From assembly GCA_022414725.1 (NCBI GenBank), contig CM039463.1:29357071-29421070 (forward strand): a stretch of 64,000 bases of DNA, written 5' to 3'. This stretch comes from Microglena sp. YARC (Eukaryota; Chlorophyta; Chlorophyceae; Chlamydomonadales; Chlamydomonadaceae). Below, in pieces: positions 43,616-54,019 of the stretch (position 1 is its first letter; each line of letters starts with the position of its first letter). The notes under the pieces were generated by a model, which did not search any database, was not told the origin of the DNA, and worked only from the letters and a program-made list of their open reading frames with translations. Both the position numbers and the translations under genes were made by a program.

Positions 43616-43770
43616 GGGTGGGTAGGGTGGGTGGGGTGGTAGGTGGGGTGGGTGGGGTGGGTAGGAGGGGTGGGTTGGTAGGAAGGGTGGGGGGATGGGT
43701 AGGAGGGGTGGTTGGTAGGTAGGGTGGGGTGGGTAAGGTTGGGGGGGGGGGGGGGGGTAGGTAGGTGGGC
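43616..43770. repeat. GGGTGGGTAGG tract with G17
   Basis: GGGTGGGGTGGTAGGTGGG-type repeats ending in a long G run at 43,741-43,757. Confidence 0.85.
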
Positions 43771-43778
43771 GAGTAAGG

Positions 43779-43857
43779 CAGGGTACTACTTTTTGCCATT
43801 TGGGGTTACGTGACAAATGTAGATGGGGGTCTTAAAGTTAGGTGCTGGCAGTACCTG
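43779..43857. mobile_element. hAT MITE (family B) remnant
   Basis: Starts CAGGGTACTACTTTTTGCCA like 12,013 and may end GGCAGTACCTG. Only 79 bp and no duplication was found, so it is a deleted or decayed copy. Confidence 0.5.
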
Positions 43858-43977
43858 GCACCGAACTTTGGGTCTCTAGGCTGAGCGAGTTTCTTTTTAT
43901 AACGTGATTCACGTAGATAGGCTCCAAAAGCTAACGTGCTATCATGTGAACACTTACGTTTTGGAGTTCCCTGTAAG

Positions 43978-44185
43978 GATAACGCATGGTGGGGCGTGGT
44001 GTTAAGGAAGCCCGTCGTACGCGGGTGGGGAGCGGTCTCCTACCTCAACTGAACAAGCTACCATCGCGGTTGACGACGACCTGCAACGCCAAGAGCGACC
44101 GAAGGGGGAGTCGAACCCCCGACTCTTCATCCTCAAGCGATCTGGTCTACCACTAGACCATTGTATATCACTGAAAGGGGCTTGG
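43978..44185 (-). mobile_element. tRNA-derived SINE, copy 3 (full length)
   Basis: On the minus strand: A box TGGTCTAGTGGTAG, B box GGGGGTTCGACTCCCCC, tail as in copy 2. An 11-bp duplication TTCCCTGTAAG lies at 43,967-43,977 and 44,186-44,196. 208 bp. Confidence 0.95.
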
Positions 44186-44269
44186 TTCCCTGTAAGCACT
44201 TACGTTTTGGAGTACCCAAGTAGCACATTTAAGAGAAGCCTGTCCAGTGCTTGACTAAGGGCTGTACAC

Positions 44270-44469
44270 CAGTGTTTTTCTTTTTGGCTACCAGCACCAG
44301 CTTCTAGGCAGCTCCCTGAGACCGCTTCTGGGCCAAACCCAAAGATTCCAGGTGCACTGGAAAGCTGACGATATCAGCGTCCAGGTGCCTAGGTAGCTTA
44401 AGGTTTGGATGAAGAGAGAGCCCAAGGAGCTGCTTAGAAGCTGCTGCTCGTAGCTGAAAAGAAAAACTA
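44270..44469. mobile_element. MITE family A, complete copy (Mutator-like)
   Basis: 200 bp with terminal inverted repeats of about 40 bp. Left: CAGTGTTTTTCTTTTTGGCT, then ACCAGCACCAGCTTCTAGGC. Reverse complement of right: TAGTTTTTCTTTTCAGCTAC, then GAGCAGCAGCTTCTAAGC. A 10-bp duplication GGCTGTACAC lies at 44,260-44,269 and 44,470-44,479. Long inverted repeats and a 9-11 bp duplication point to the Mutator superfamily. Reading inward from the right end gives TTTTTCTTTTCAG, a good 3' splice-site mimic. Confidence 0.88.
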
Positions 44470-44499
44470 GGCTGTACACAACTGACAGGTCAGTAGTAG

Positions 44500-44640
44500 G
44501 GGCTGGCATATCATTTGATGTTGACAGAAGGAGAGTATGATATCATATGATTTAATACGAATTGCATCATATGGTATCATACCATAAAATTGTATTCATA
44601 CATGATGACATGATATCATATGATATCATATTGTCGTTCC
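44500..44640. repeat. ATCATATGAT palindromic repeat family, copy 1
   Basis: GATATCATATGAT palindromes follow GGCATATCATTTGATGTTGA, then CAGAAGGAGAGTATGA. The same order occurs at 46,558-46,640 (ATCATCTGATGTTGACCGAA, GGCGGTATG) and inverted at 48,606-48,645. Confidence 0.7.
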
Positions 44641-44740
44641 CTAGTATGTAGTGGCTGGCTGGCAGGCTGGCTGGCTGGTACTACTTTTGTACTTCTTGTG
44701 CGCATCAGCAGCAGCTCAGCAGCAGCAGCCTCCATCTTAC

Positions 44741-45133
44741 CAGCAGGAGAGCTCTTGCCCTGTTGTTGCGCGTTGCCCGAGGATCTCCTTAGGACAGCTT
44801 CCTTAATCCACGTCGACTTGACGTACTGCTTCCTTTCTTCCTTGAGTGCTAGGCAAAATAGAGGGATCTACTGAGCAGGAAGCATACTTCAAAGGCTTGG
44901 ATCCTGCAATCTAACTTGCTGGTGTAGACATTATACAAATGCACGCTGGATTCTACGAGCTGACCTGAATCCAAGCACTGAAATGTTAGGAGTAGGCGTA
45001 ATTTGGGTAGAGTCAGGAAAGGTTCAGGGTAGGAATTGTAACGCTGGAACCTCGCCAGATCTTTGGACAAAGCCTAGTGCAGGTTCTCCTTCGATATGAC
45101 CAGTAGCAGTACCGCGTACATGTTTGACTTGGC
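44741..45133 (-). CDS. Probable exons of an unknown minus-strand gene
   Basis: Exon 44,848-44,741: acceptor TTTTGCCTAG, coding KEERKQYVKSTWIKEAVLRR, donor CTGCTG/GTAAGA. Exon 44,977-44,888: acceptor CTAACATTTCAG, coding LVESSVHLYNVYTSKL, donor GAA/GTATGC. The phases of these two do not fit directly, so another splice site or exon is needed. An ATG with hydrophobic MYAVLLLVIS lies upstream at about 45,121. No family recognised. It could be the upstream part of the GT31 gene or a separate gene. Confidence 0.4.
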
Positions 45134-45440
45134 CCTGAGAGATTTCTCAGCTTTTTGTACGCACGCGCACGCGCACGCGCACTCCCGAAACTTTATTTTC
45201 AACCCAGTTCTCATCTGTCCAAAGTATTACATGGGATAATCCTTGGCAGGTCTTACTTCCCCGCGCAGTAGCATACGGGTGGTTTCGATGACTTCCGCGC
45301 CCTTGACCCACCCACCCCTGCTTCATCTTCACTCTCTTGGCTCCTACATAATTATATGTTATCAGCATTAGTGCGCTTGGCATTCATCCGCCTGAGCGTC
45401 TATTTCTAGACCCACCTTTCTCTATCCCGATAGCTTAGCC
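45134..45440. promoter_or_regulatory. Possible bidirectional promoter region
   Basis: About 300 bp separate a plus-strand ATG at 45,441 from the minus-strand gene ending near 45,133. It holds (ACGCGC)n at about 45,160-45,182 and no transposon. Divergent arrangement is seen in sequence. Promoter function is inference. Confidence 0.3.
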
Positions 45441-46430
45441 ATGGGGTGCTGTGGTGACGATGACGATGACAAAACCCCGGTAATTTCACCACAGTCCATG
45501 CTTCGCTACTTCTACACCTTACACAAGTCAATGCCCCCCCCCCCCCACCCACCCCACCACCCACTCACCCACACACTACCAACACACACAACACCAGCAA
45601 CCTGTGCACCTGACAACTCAGTGTACCTGCAACCTTCTGATGCACATGCTTTAATGTCATTTGGGAAGCATTTGTCACATGCACGCAGACAGGGTGCAGA
45701 CGTCCTGAGGCCATTCCCTTCGTCTGGTTTGTCAGGTCATGCATGTGTGCGTGTGTGTTTGTGAGAGAGTGTGGGTGGGTGGGTGGTGGTGGGGCATATG
45801 CAAGCATGTGTTGTGGGTGTGTGGATGTGTGTGTGTGGTGTGTGGTGTGTGTGTGTGTGTGTGTGTGTGGGGGGGGGGGGGATTCATGAGCATGTGTGGG
45901 TGTGGGTGGGTAGGTGGGTGTGGGTGGGTTGTACACGAGCATGTGTGTGGGTGTGGATGTGGGGTGGGGTGTGGTGGGTGGTTCATGAGCATGTGCAGGG
46001 TGTGGTGTGTGGGTATGTGTAGGGGGGCATTAATGAACATGTGTGTGTGTGGGTGGGTGGGTGGGTTGTACATGAGCATACATTATGTGTATGTGTGGGG
46101 GGGGGGGGGGGGTCGTGAGCATGTCGTGTGAGGGGAAGCATACATGAGCATGGTCTGTGTGTGTGTTTGTGGGGTGGGGGTGGGTGGGGGGGTACATGAG
46201 CATGTCTGTGTGTGGGGGAGCATACATGAGCATGTCTATGTGTTTTGGGGTGGGGGTGGGGGTAAGGGTAACATGAGTTGTCTGTGGTGGTGGAGAAGCA
46301 TACTTGAGCTCCATATATTATGTGGATTGTTTTTGCAAGCATTCATGAAGCATGCACCATACAACTGGCGCTCTCTACTGAGGCAGTTAGCAACATCACA
46401 CAGTGCATTCTGTTTTTCTTTCAGCTAGTA
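45441..46430 (+). CDS. Acylated-type N-terminus protein of unknown function, at least two exons
   Basis: ATG in a strong context (TTAGCCATGGGG) begins MGCCGDDDDDK. Gly2 followed by Cys3-Cys4 is the classic N-myristoylation plus palmitoylation signal, suggesting membrane attachment. The first exon runs to 45,735 (CAG/GTCATG) with a Pro/His/Thr-rich stretch from a CCACC repeat. The next exon probably starts at 46,340 after TTTTTGCAAG and codes for FMKHAPYNWRSLLRQL. Phase fits (G+CA gives Ala). It then meets a MITE-like end at 46,407 which supplies TAG. The gene may continue by splicing into exons further right. No domain recognised. Confidence 0.45.
45765..46330 (+). repeat. Array of exon-start-like units, CATGAGCATG
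   Basis: About ten units of 50-70 bp: ATTCATGAGCATGTG, GTACACGAGCATGTG, GCATACATGAGCATGTC with (GTGG)n and G-run spacers. The motif resembles the next exon's start CATTCATGAAGCATGC at 46,340. Confidence 0.7.
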
Positions 46431-46820
46431 GCAGTAGCTTCTAGGCAGTCCCTGACTGCTATTGGCCCCGGCAAATGGAGCTGGGTAGAGCTACTATGCG
46501 CCCCCCCAAAAATAAAATAGTGTTTTGTGTATGTGCGTAACTATGAAGTAGGGGTCCGGCAATCATCTGATGTTGACCGAAGGCGGTATGTGATGATTAT
46601 CATATGATATCATACAAATTGCAATCATATGATATGTATATAAATGGCAGCCTTTTGCCTAATCAGACTGCCAGCAATCTTATGATACTCATGGTGATAT
46701 CATATGATTACATTATATCTTATGAATATCATACTTCCGTTTCATAAGTTATGCAAAATTTGTCCCATCTTTGTAATAGCTTTTCTTTTCAGCTACAAGC
46801 AGCAGCTTCTAGGCAGATCC
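46405..46820 (+). mobile_element. MITE family A end fragments and palindromic family copy 2
   Basis: TTTTTCTTTCAGCTAGTAGC, then AGTAGCTTCTAGGCAG at 46,408-46,446, and TTTTCTTTTCAGCTACAAGC, then AGCAGCTTCTAGGCAG at 46,784-46,819 match the family A terminus in the same direction. Between them lies the ATCATATGAT repeat (46,558-46,735). Confidence 0.6.
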
Positions 46821-48430
46821 AACACACCACACACGACACACACACAACACTTACCACAAACACATGGCGAACACACAAGCAAACCAGACAACCACACGCA
46901 ACACAAAAACACCACAAACACAAAAAGCACAAACACTAACACAAACACACAACAGCACACAAACACCAGCAATTCAAACACAACACAAAACACAACACAA
47001 CACTAAACACAAACAAACACAATCACATGAATCAATCCACACAAATCTACCAGCCAACACCAGCACATCCACCAACACACTGAGACTATATCTACCACCC
47101 AGAAAAATCACACACACAAACCACCCAAACACGACAACACAACAGACACCAACACAAACTTACATGGATCCAGCACAACAATTACTAACTCAGCTACCAA
47201 CACAGCAGCAGGACACAAAGACAGCACAAGCAACCAACACAACAGCAAACGCGAACAAAACACCACAAAGAAAACTACTGTAGAACAAACACAAGCAACA
47301 TACAACGCGACAGAGACAAACACAAACACAAACACTAGAACCAAAACCAACACCTGATAACATGTCTCCTCACATGTAGGGAATGGTCAAGCCGAAGCGG
47401 AAGTGCCGAGATGTGCTATGCCGTGCCCTGTCTTTTACCTTGCGTTTTGCCTCTTTGTGGGGCATGCTTCTTGTTGGTAATCTGTGCCAACACATCAAAA
47501 CACCAGTCCTTGAACATCTGCCACGAAGAAACAACACCAAACACAACAGACAAACACACAAACAAACACAACCAACACAACAACACAAACACAACACAAA
47601 CACAACAAACACACAATACACCAAAAAACCAAACATAACACACAACATCCAAAAAAACAACACAAACACAAGGCCGACAAACACAAACACAACAAACTAA
47701 GCTCAAACAACAACAAGACAACACAAACAACATCGAGACAACCGCAACTACAACACAAACATAAACACATAGTTTAACTTGAATAAGATCTACGAGCTTC
47801 TTTTTCAACACAAACACGAACATCAATATCACAACTGACATAACACAACGCACTATTTTTAACATCTAATTTCACTTATAACACAACATTCATAACTAAC
47901 AACACAACATAAACACAACACAAACACAAACACACACAAACACAACACAAACACAACACAAACACAACACAAACACAAACACACCATTACACTAACAAAA
48001 CACAACACACACAAACACAAACAACACAACAAAACACAAACAAACACAACACAAACACAACACAGTAAACACAACACAACACAACACCAACACAAACACA
48101 ACACGCTACACAACAAGACACAAAACCAACACAAAACACAACACAAACACAACACAAACAAACACAAACACAAGCACAACACAAAACAACACAAACACAC
48201 AACAAAACACAAACCAATACAAACACAACACAAACACAACACAAAACACAACACAAACACAACACCAGCACAACACCAACACCAAACACAGCAGCAGACA
48301 CCAGCACAACACCAACACAAACGAACAGAACAAACACAACACACAGAACCAACACATGCAACACACTAACACCACCACAAATACACCAAACACAACACAA
48401 ACAAGCGACAAACACTAGAACCAAAACCAC
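46820..48430. repeat. CAACACAAACAC low-complexity tract around an exon copy
   Basis: ACACAA/CAACAC runs with no fixed period at 46,820-47,350 and 47,520-48,420. Long minus-strand frames rich in Cys and Val are by-products. Confidence 0.85.
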
Positions 48431-49010
48431 AACCCCCTATGCATGGCCTCTCACATGTAGAGTGAATTGGTCAATGTAAGTTCTGGAAGTGTTCCTTGAT
48501 ATTGCGCTTATGCTGCTGCTTCTTTTTCTTGTCCTTTTTGGGGAGTGCCATGCTTGTTGTATGTGCAACCAAAAACACCAGCATAAGCACAAACACACTT
48601 CACAATATGATGTCATACCTCGCCTTTGGCCAACAATCATATGATATGCCGGTCCTCTCTTAACCTGCAGGGAATGGCCAAGAAGCGGAAGTCGCCGTGA
48701 CGAAAATGTGCTAGTGCCTGCTGCTTCTTCCTTGCTTCTGGGAGGCATAATTTGTTGTATGTGCAACACAAAGCGCCAGCACCAATACAAACACCAGCAC
48801 ACATCACTATAACTTCACATCAATCACTCGCATTATCATCCCCTCGCTACACTTTGGTCGACTCCTCATTATGCCACATTGCTCGCCGTCCTTACTATTT
48901 ACCCTGGCAAGGGATATTGGCCAGGAAGGCGGAAGATGCCGAGCGTACTTTTGGCCTGTTGCTTTCCTTGCCTTCTGGGGGGCATGTTCGTGGTCTGTGC
49001 ATATAGCCAT
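47379..49010 (+). CDS. Exon array, four copies of a short exon of unknown function
   Basis: Copies at about 47,379-47,475, 48,459-48,560, 48,672-48,755 and 48,912-48,990. Each has an acceptor (CACATGTAG, CTGCAG or GGCAAG), a GGAATGGCCAAGAAGCGGAA or GGATATTGGCCAGGAAGGCG start, then a TGCTTTTGGCCTG..CCTTGCCTTCTGGGGGGCAT part and GTTG/GTAATC, GTTGTATGTGC or GTG/GTCTGTGC. The copy at 48,912 reads MPSVLLACCFPCLLGG, a hydrophobic Cys-rich stretch. The 48,672 copy has a stop. Spacing is irregular. Only some can be real exons. The minus strand is also open in parts, so the strand is an inference from splice signals. Confidence 0.4.
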
Positions 49011-49084
49011 TGACCAGGGCGACCCTGACACGTCTCATATTTGGAATTGACTAACTAACGGCATTGGCGTGTGGCGCGGAAGCA

Positions 49085-50090
49085 CACCTTTGGGTACGAC
49101 GCATGGACGCTGTCGAACTAACAAGAAACCTGTACTATCTGAAATGCTCTTGGACTCCTGGCATGGCCATACAACGAACATCAGATATTGCAAAGAGGAT
49201 GTGTGTGGATAGGCTGCCAGCAGGGAAGAGAACTTTGTGATGTCTTGTGTTTATTTTCGGTTTAGACTCCTTCCTTGCTTACGTCCGCCATTATTGCTCA
49301 ACCGCTTCCGCTCGTGAGTACCAATGGATGAGGTTGGAAGGGGAATGTGTGGGTGTTGAGGGCAGGTTGTGCTGTGTGTGTGGCGCGTGGTAATCGGTGG
49401 GGTTGGTGTGTAATGGTGGGTGGGTGGGGGTGGCTGGGGGGGTGATACCACTGTAGACTTGTTGAACACAAGAACGCTGTAGTACCCTGAATGCCCTCTT
49501 GACCTGCGCCATAACAAACATCAGATATGCAAGCGGATGTTGTGAATGGCTGCCCAGGGGAAGATAACGTATGCATAATGTGAGACTTTCCTTCCATGTT
49601 GAACGTCAAGTTTGTGTGAGTACTGGTGGATGGGGTGGAGGTTCGGGTGTGTGGTGGGGGGAGGAGGTGTGGGTGCCTGGGAGTGGTGTGTGTGGAGGGG
49701 GGCGCGTGCCGGTGGGTTGGGTGTGTCGGTGGGTGGGTGGGTGGGGTAAGAAACCTATGTGGAATTGCCGGGAGGGAAGAGACCAGTATGGGGATTGGAC
49801 GACTTGTACTTGCACGTCAAAACCGGCCCTAGTTTCGTCGAAGTACTGATGGATGGGCTGGAGGGGAAGGTGTGGGTGTGGGGGGAGGTGTGGGTGCCCT
49901 GGGAGTTGGGGCGTGTGGGGCGCGTGTATGATCCGATGGGTTGGATTCGTGTCGGTGGTGGGTAAGAGAATCTATGTGGAATTGCCCTGGGGGCAGGAGA
50001 ACATATTTGGAAATTTGAGACCCTATTTCCTTTTCATGTCGTTACGCCATAGTTTGTGTGAGTACTGTGGTGGACCTGGGGTGGAGGGGG
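49085..50090 (+). repeat. Four-unit array ending in GTGAGTACTG donors
   Basis: Units of 200-280 bp repeat AACATCAGATATKCAA, GGCTGCC, GAAGAGAACTT and CCTTCCATGTTGAACGTCAA, then GTTTGTGTGAGTACTGGTGG. Donor-like GTGAGTACT occurs at about 49,313, 49,616 and 50,058 and as GAAGTACTG at 49,841. GTGGG/TGGGG spacers follow each. Confidence 0.7.
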
Positions 50091-50099
50091 ATGTGGGGG

Positions 50100-50890
50100 G
50101 ATAACCACACACACACATACAACGCGCATTGCCATAAGCACACATATACACTACATACATACTTGCACACCAATGTCAAGTGGCGTGTGTCATGGTGGCT
50201 GAAGAGTGGGAGGGGGATGTGGGTGGGGATACACATACACACAACCACAACACACATACAACACATACACACATTCACACATACATTTTAATTGTTTCAT
50301 AAACCTCTCCACATTGTCTATTCCTGTTTTGCCCTTTGTGTTCGCTCCTTCGCCAATTTGATTGTTGATGCAGCTCGGTTATTGGGGGATGTGTTGTTGT
50401 GGGGATGGCTACCTATAGCGGTCACTTACACATATTCATTCCAACATGCACCACTAAACAACACACATACACCACATGCACACCAAACACGTACATACCA
50501 CACAGCGAACACATACATACAGCATACACACGTACCACACATGCAGCACACATCATGCTTGCACATCAACGTCAGGATTTTAGCTGTGGTGTCATGGTGG
50601 AATGAGGTCGGAGTGGGATGTGGGTGGGGATGCATCAAACGCCACCACATTAGATACGACATAATGCATACACACACATACACACAACATACAACGTACA
50701 CACAATTTCATCCACTACTTATACACACACACATACAACCACATACACACACATGCACACATACATCACACACACATAAACACCGCCCCCCACACATACA
50801 CCATACTGACACACATACACAGCCACCATATACCCCCCCCTCCCCCCCCCCCCCCTCACCACACAATTCACATTTCTTTTCAACACACAC
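50100..50890. repeat. ACACATAC-rich spacer with two diverged exon copies
   Basis: CACACATACA repeats. ACTTGCACACCAATGTCAAG (50,161) and GCTTGCACATCAACGTCAGG (50,554), each followed by GTGTCATGGTGG and GGGATGTGGGTGGGGAT, repeat the exon end at 49,807-49,850. Confidence 0.65.
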
Positions 50891-51480
50891 ACACCACACT
50901 ACAGAAGATACTAGCTATATGGAAGCAAGTATGTGTGAAATCGCCTTCATCCATCATTAAACATGTTTCCGGTTGTGGGCCCATTTTCCTTAGTGTGCCT
51001 CTTTCTTTCTCATTTATCTTTGTTGTCCTTACCCGCTTAGATAGACTACATCTACGTAAATGTATCCATTAGGTCATGAGCAGCATAGAAGAGACTAGCA
51101 ATTGGGTAGGCAACTAAGTGTGTGAATCGCGCCTTCATCATCATTAACAACACGTTTCCGGTATGTCCCATCCAGGTGCCACTCCTAATTCTACTTGGTC
51201 TAGCGGAAGACTACATCTGAGTTATCAAGGTCTCTCAAAATGTGAGCAGCATAGAGGAAACTAGTATGGGAGGCAACTCATGTGTAAAATCGCCCTTATC
51301 CATCACTTAGCACACGTTTCTTTGGTATGTCCCTGGTATCCCTGTATCACTAACACCGTATTTCTGGTATATCCCTGGTATATCCAGGTGCCCTTACTAC
51401 TGGCTGTGCAGAAGATTAACATCTATGACAAGCTTCAAAATGTGAGCCAGCATAGAGGAGACTACTAGCTGGGGAGCAAC
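50890..51480 (+). repeat. Four-unit exon array, about 170-190 bp period
   Basis: Each unit carries GAGCAGCATAGAGGAGACTA, a GGAGGCAACTCATGTGTGAA stretch, ATCGCCTTCATCCATCATTA and ACACGTTTCCGGTATGTCCC. GGTATGTCC is a donor-like site. Starts near 50,895, 51,078, 51,240 and 51,445. Encoded phrases such as ETSYMEASMCEIAFIHH match no known family. Confidence 0.7.
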
Positions 51481-51715
51481 TCAGCACTATGAACGAAACC
51501 ATTGCAGCGATAGCACGCAGCGCTCTAATCCAAGGAATGGAGGCGTTTACGGATTCATTCTCTGCCTGGGGGGAGACTATTCTCCGAACATATGGTCATC
51601 AATTCTTCGGGTCCTTGGGACGGGCAGATACTACCAAGCTGCGGTCTAAACATCACCGGGGCAAGGTCCTTTGCTTTCCAAGTCCTTGGTCCAAACCAAG
51701 GCGTACCTGAACAGG
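51480..51715 (+). CDS. Probable exon of unknown function with a CAG/GTGAGT donor
   Basis: An open frame from 51,489 codes for MNETIAAIARSALIQGMEA then FGSLGRADTTKL and ends with KPRRT. The next bases give GCGTACCTGAACAG/GTGAGTTGA at 51,701-51,723, an excellent donor that seeds the satellite following it. It probably joins the upstream plus-strand exons. The start codon may be internal to an exon. No domain recognised. Confidence 0.4.
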
Positions 51716-53019
51716 TGAGTTGACTGAAAACCGAAACCAAAGCGTACCTGAACTCGCGCTCGCACTCTCGACCTGAAGGCGAAACCAAAGCGTACCTGAA
51801 CAGGTGAAGTTAACTGAAAGCGAAACAAAGACGTACCTGAACAAGGTGAGTTGACAGAAGCGAAACCTAAGCGTACCAGACAGGTGAGTTGACTGAAACG
51901 CGAGACCAAAAGCGTACCTGAAGCAGGTGAGTTGACTGAAACCGAAGTGAAGACTCACTCACGCACTCGCACGTCAGGGTGAGTTACTGAAACCGAGGCC
52001 AAAGCGTACCTGAACAGGTGAGTCGACTGGAAATCGAAACCAAAGCGTACCTGAACAGGTCAGTGTGCTGAAGCAGAACCAAAGCGTACCTGCCACAGGT
52101 GAGTTTTACTGAAACCTGAAACCAAAGCGTACCTGAAAGAGTGAGTTTGGACTGACAAGCGAAACCAAGCGTACGCTGAAACAGGTCAGTTGCCTGAAAG
52201 CCAGAACCAAAGCTTACTCTGCACAGGCTCGCAGCTCTGCACTCGACTAACGCGAAGCACGGTGAGACCAGCGTAGTGAGTTGAACTGAAACGCATAGAT
52301 TTCTGACCGACACGAACGGTACACATGAACAGGTGAGTTGGCTGGAACCGGAAGCCAAAGCTTACCTGAAACAGGTGAGTTTGTCTGAAAAACCAAAGCG
52401 TACTGAACGAGAGTGACTGAGGAACCTATATACCAAAGCGTACCTGAAGCAGACGTTCGAGTTGACTGTGAAACGCAATAAAGCGTACCTGAACAGGAGA
52501 GTTGACTGAAACGAAACCAAAAGCGTACTTAATTAGGTTGAGTTGACTGAGCAACCGGAAACCAAAGCGTACCTGAACAGGTGAGTTGACTGAAACCAAA
52601 ACCAAAGCGTACCTGAACAGGTGAGTTGACTGAAACCCAAACCAAAGCGTACCTGAATAGGTGAGTTGACTGAAACGGAAACAAAGCGTACCTGCACAGC
52701 GTAGTTGACTGAAACGCGAAACCAAAGCGTACTGAGGTGAGTTAGCTTGAAAGCAAAACCAAAGCGTACCTGAACAGGTGAGTTGACTGAAACCGAAACC
52801 AAAGCGTACCTGCACAGGTGAGTTGACTGAAACCGAAACCAAAGCGTACCTGCACAGGTGAGTTGACTGAAACCAGAACACAAAGCGTAACCTGAATAGG
52901 TGAGTTAGACTATATACCGAAACCAAAGCGTCTACCTGATTCTAGTAGTTTGACTGAAACTCAAAACCAAAAGTCGTTACCTGCACTAGGTGAGTTGACT
53001 GAAAACCAAACAAAGCGTA
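51716..53019 (+). repeat. 40-bp satellite: exon end plus 5' splice site, about 30 copies
   Basis: Unit ACCAAAGCGTACCTGAACAG, then GTGAGTTGACTGAAACCGAA. Nearly every unit keeps CAG/GTGAG. Copies near the gap carry many single-base insertions and deletions, likely a mix of decay and sequencing error. The array runs into the assembly gap. Confidence 0.92.
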
Positions 53020-54019
53020 NNNNNNNNNNNNNNNNNNNNNNNNNNNNNNNNNNNNNNNNNNNNNNNNNNNNNNNNNNNNNNNNNNNNNNNNNNNNNNNNN
53101 NNNNNNNNNNNNNNNNNNNNNNNNNNNNNNNNNNNNNNNNNNNNNNNNNNNNNNNNNNNNNNNNNNNNNNNNNNNNNNNNNNNNNNNNNNNNNNNNNNNN
53201 NNNNNNNNNNNNNNNNNNNNNNNNNNNNNNNNNNNNNNNNNNNNNNNNNNNNNNNNNNNNNNNNNNNNNNNNNNNNNNNNNNNNNNNNNNNNNNNNNNNN
53301 NNNNNNNNNNNNNNNNNNNNNNNNNNNNNNNNNNNNNNNNNNNNNNNNNNNNNNNNNNNNNNNNNNNNNNNNNNNNNNNNNNNNNNNNNNNNNNNNNNNN
53401 NNNNNNNNNNNNNNNNNNNNNNNNNNNNNNNNNNNNNNNNNNNNNNNNNNNNNNNNNNNNNNNNNNNNNNNNNNNNNNNNNNNNNNNNNNNNNNNNNNNN
53501 NNNNNNNNNNNNNNNNNNNNNNNNNNNNNNNNNNNNNNNNNNNNNNNNNNNNNNNNNNNNNNNNNNNNNNNNNNNNNNNNNNNNNNNNNNNNNNNNNNNN
53601 NNNNNNNNNNNNNNNNNNNNNNNNNNNNNNNNNNNNNNNNNNNNNNNNNNNNNNNNNNNNNNNNNNNNNNNNNNNNNNNNNNNNNNNNNNNNNNNNNNNN
53701 NNNNNNNNNNNNNNNNNNNNNNNNNNNNNNNNNNNNNNNNNNNNNNNNNNNNNNNNNNNNNNNNNNNNNNNNNNNNNNNNNNNNNNNNNNNNNNNNNNNN
53801 NNNNNNNNNNNNNNNNNNNNNNNNNNNNNNNNNNNNNNNNNNNNNNNNNNNNNNNNNNNNNNNNNNNNNNNNNNNNNNNNNNNNNNNNNNNNNNNNNNNN
53901 NNNNNNNNNNNNNNNNNNNNNNNNNNNNNNNNNNNNNNNNNNNNNNNNNNNNNNNNNNNNNNNNNNNNNNNNNNNNNNNNNNNNNNNNNNNNNNNNNNNN
54001 NNNNNNNNNNNNNNNNNNN
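53020..54019. other. Assembly gap (1,000 N)
   Basis: Exactly 1,000 N, a conventional placeholder. It separates two different satellites, so its true length is unknown. Confidence 0.98.

Noticed and set aside
47100..48430. Cys/Val-rich minus-strand frames resembling membrane proteins
   Set aside because: They are translations of CAACACAAA low-complexity DNA, open in three overlapping frames.
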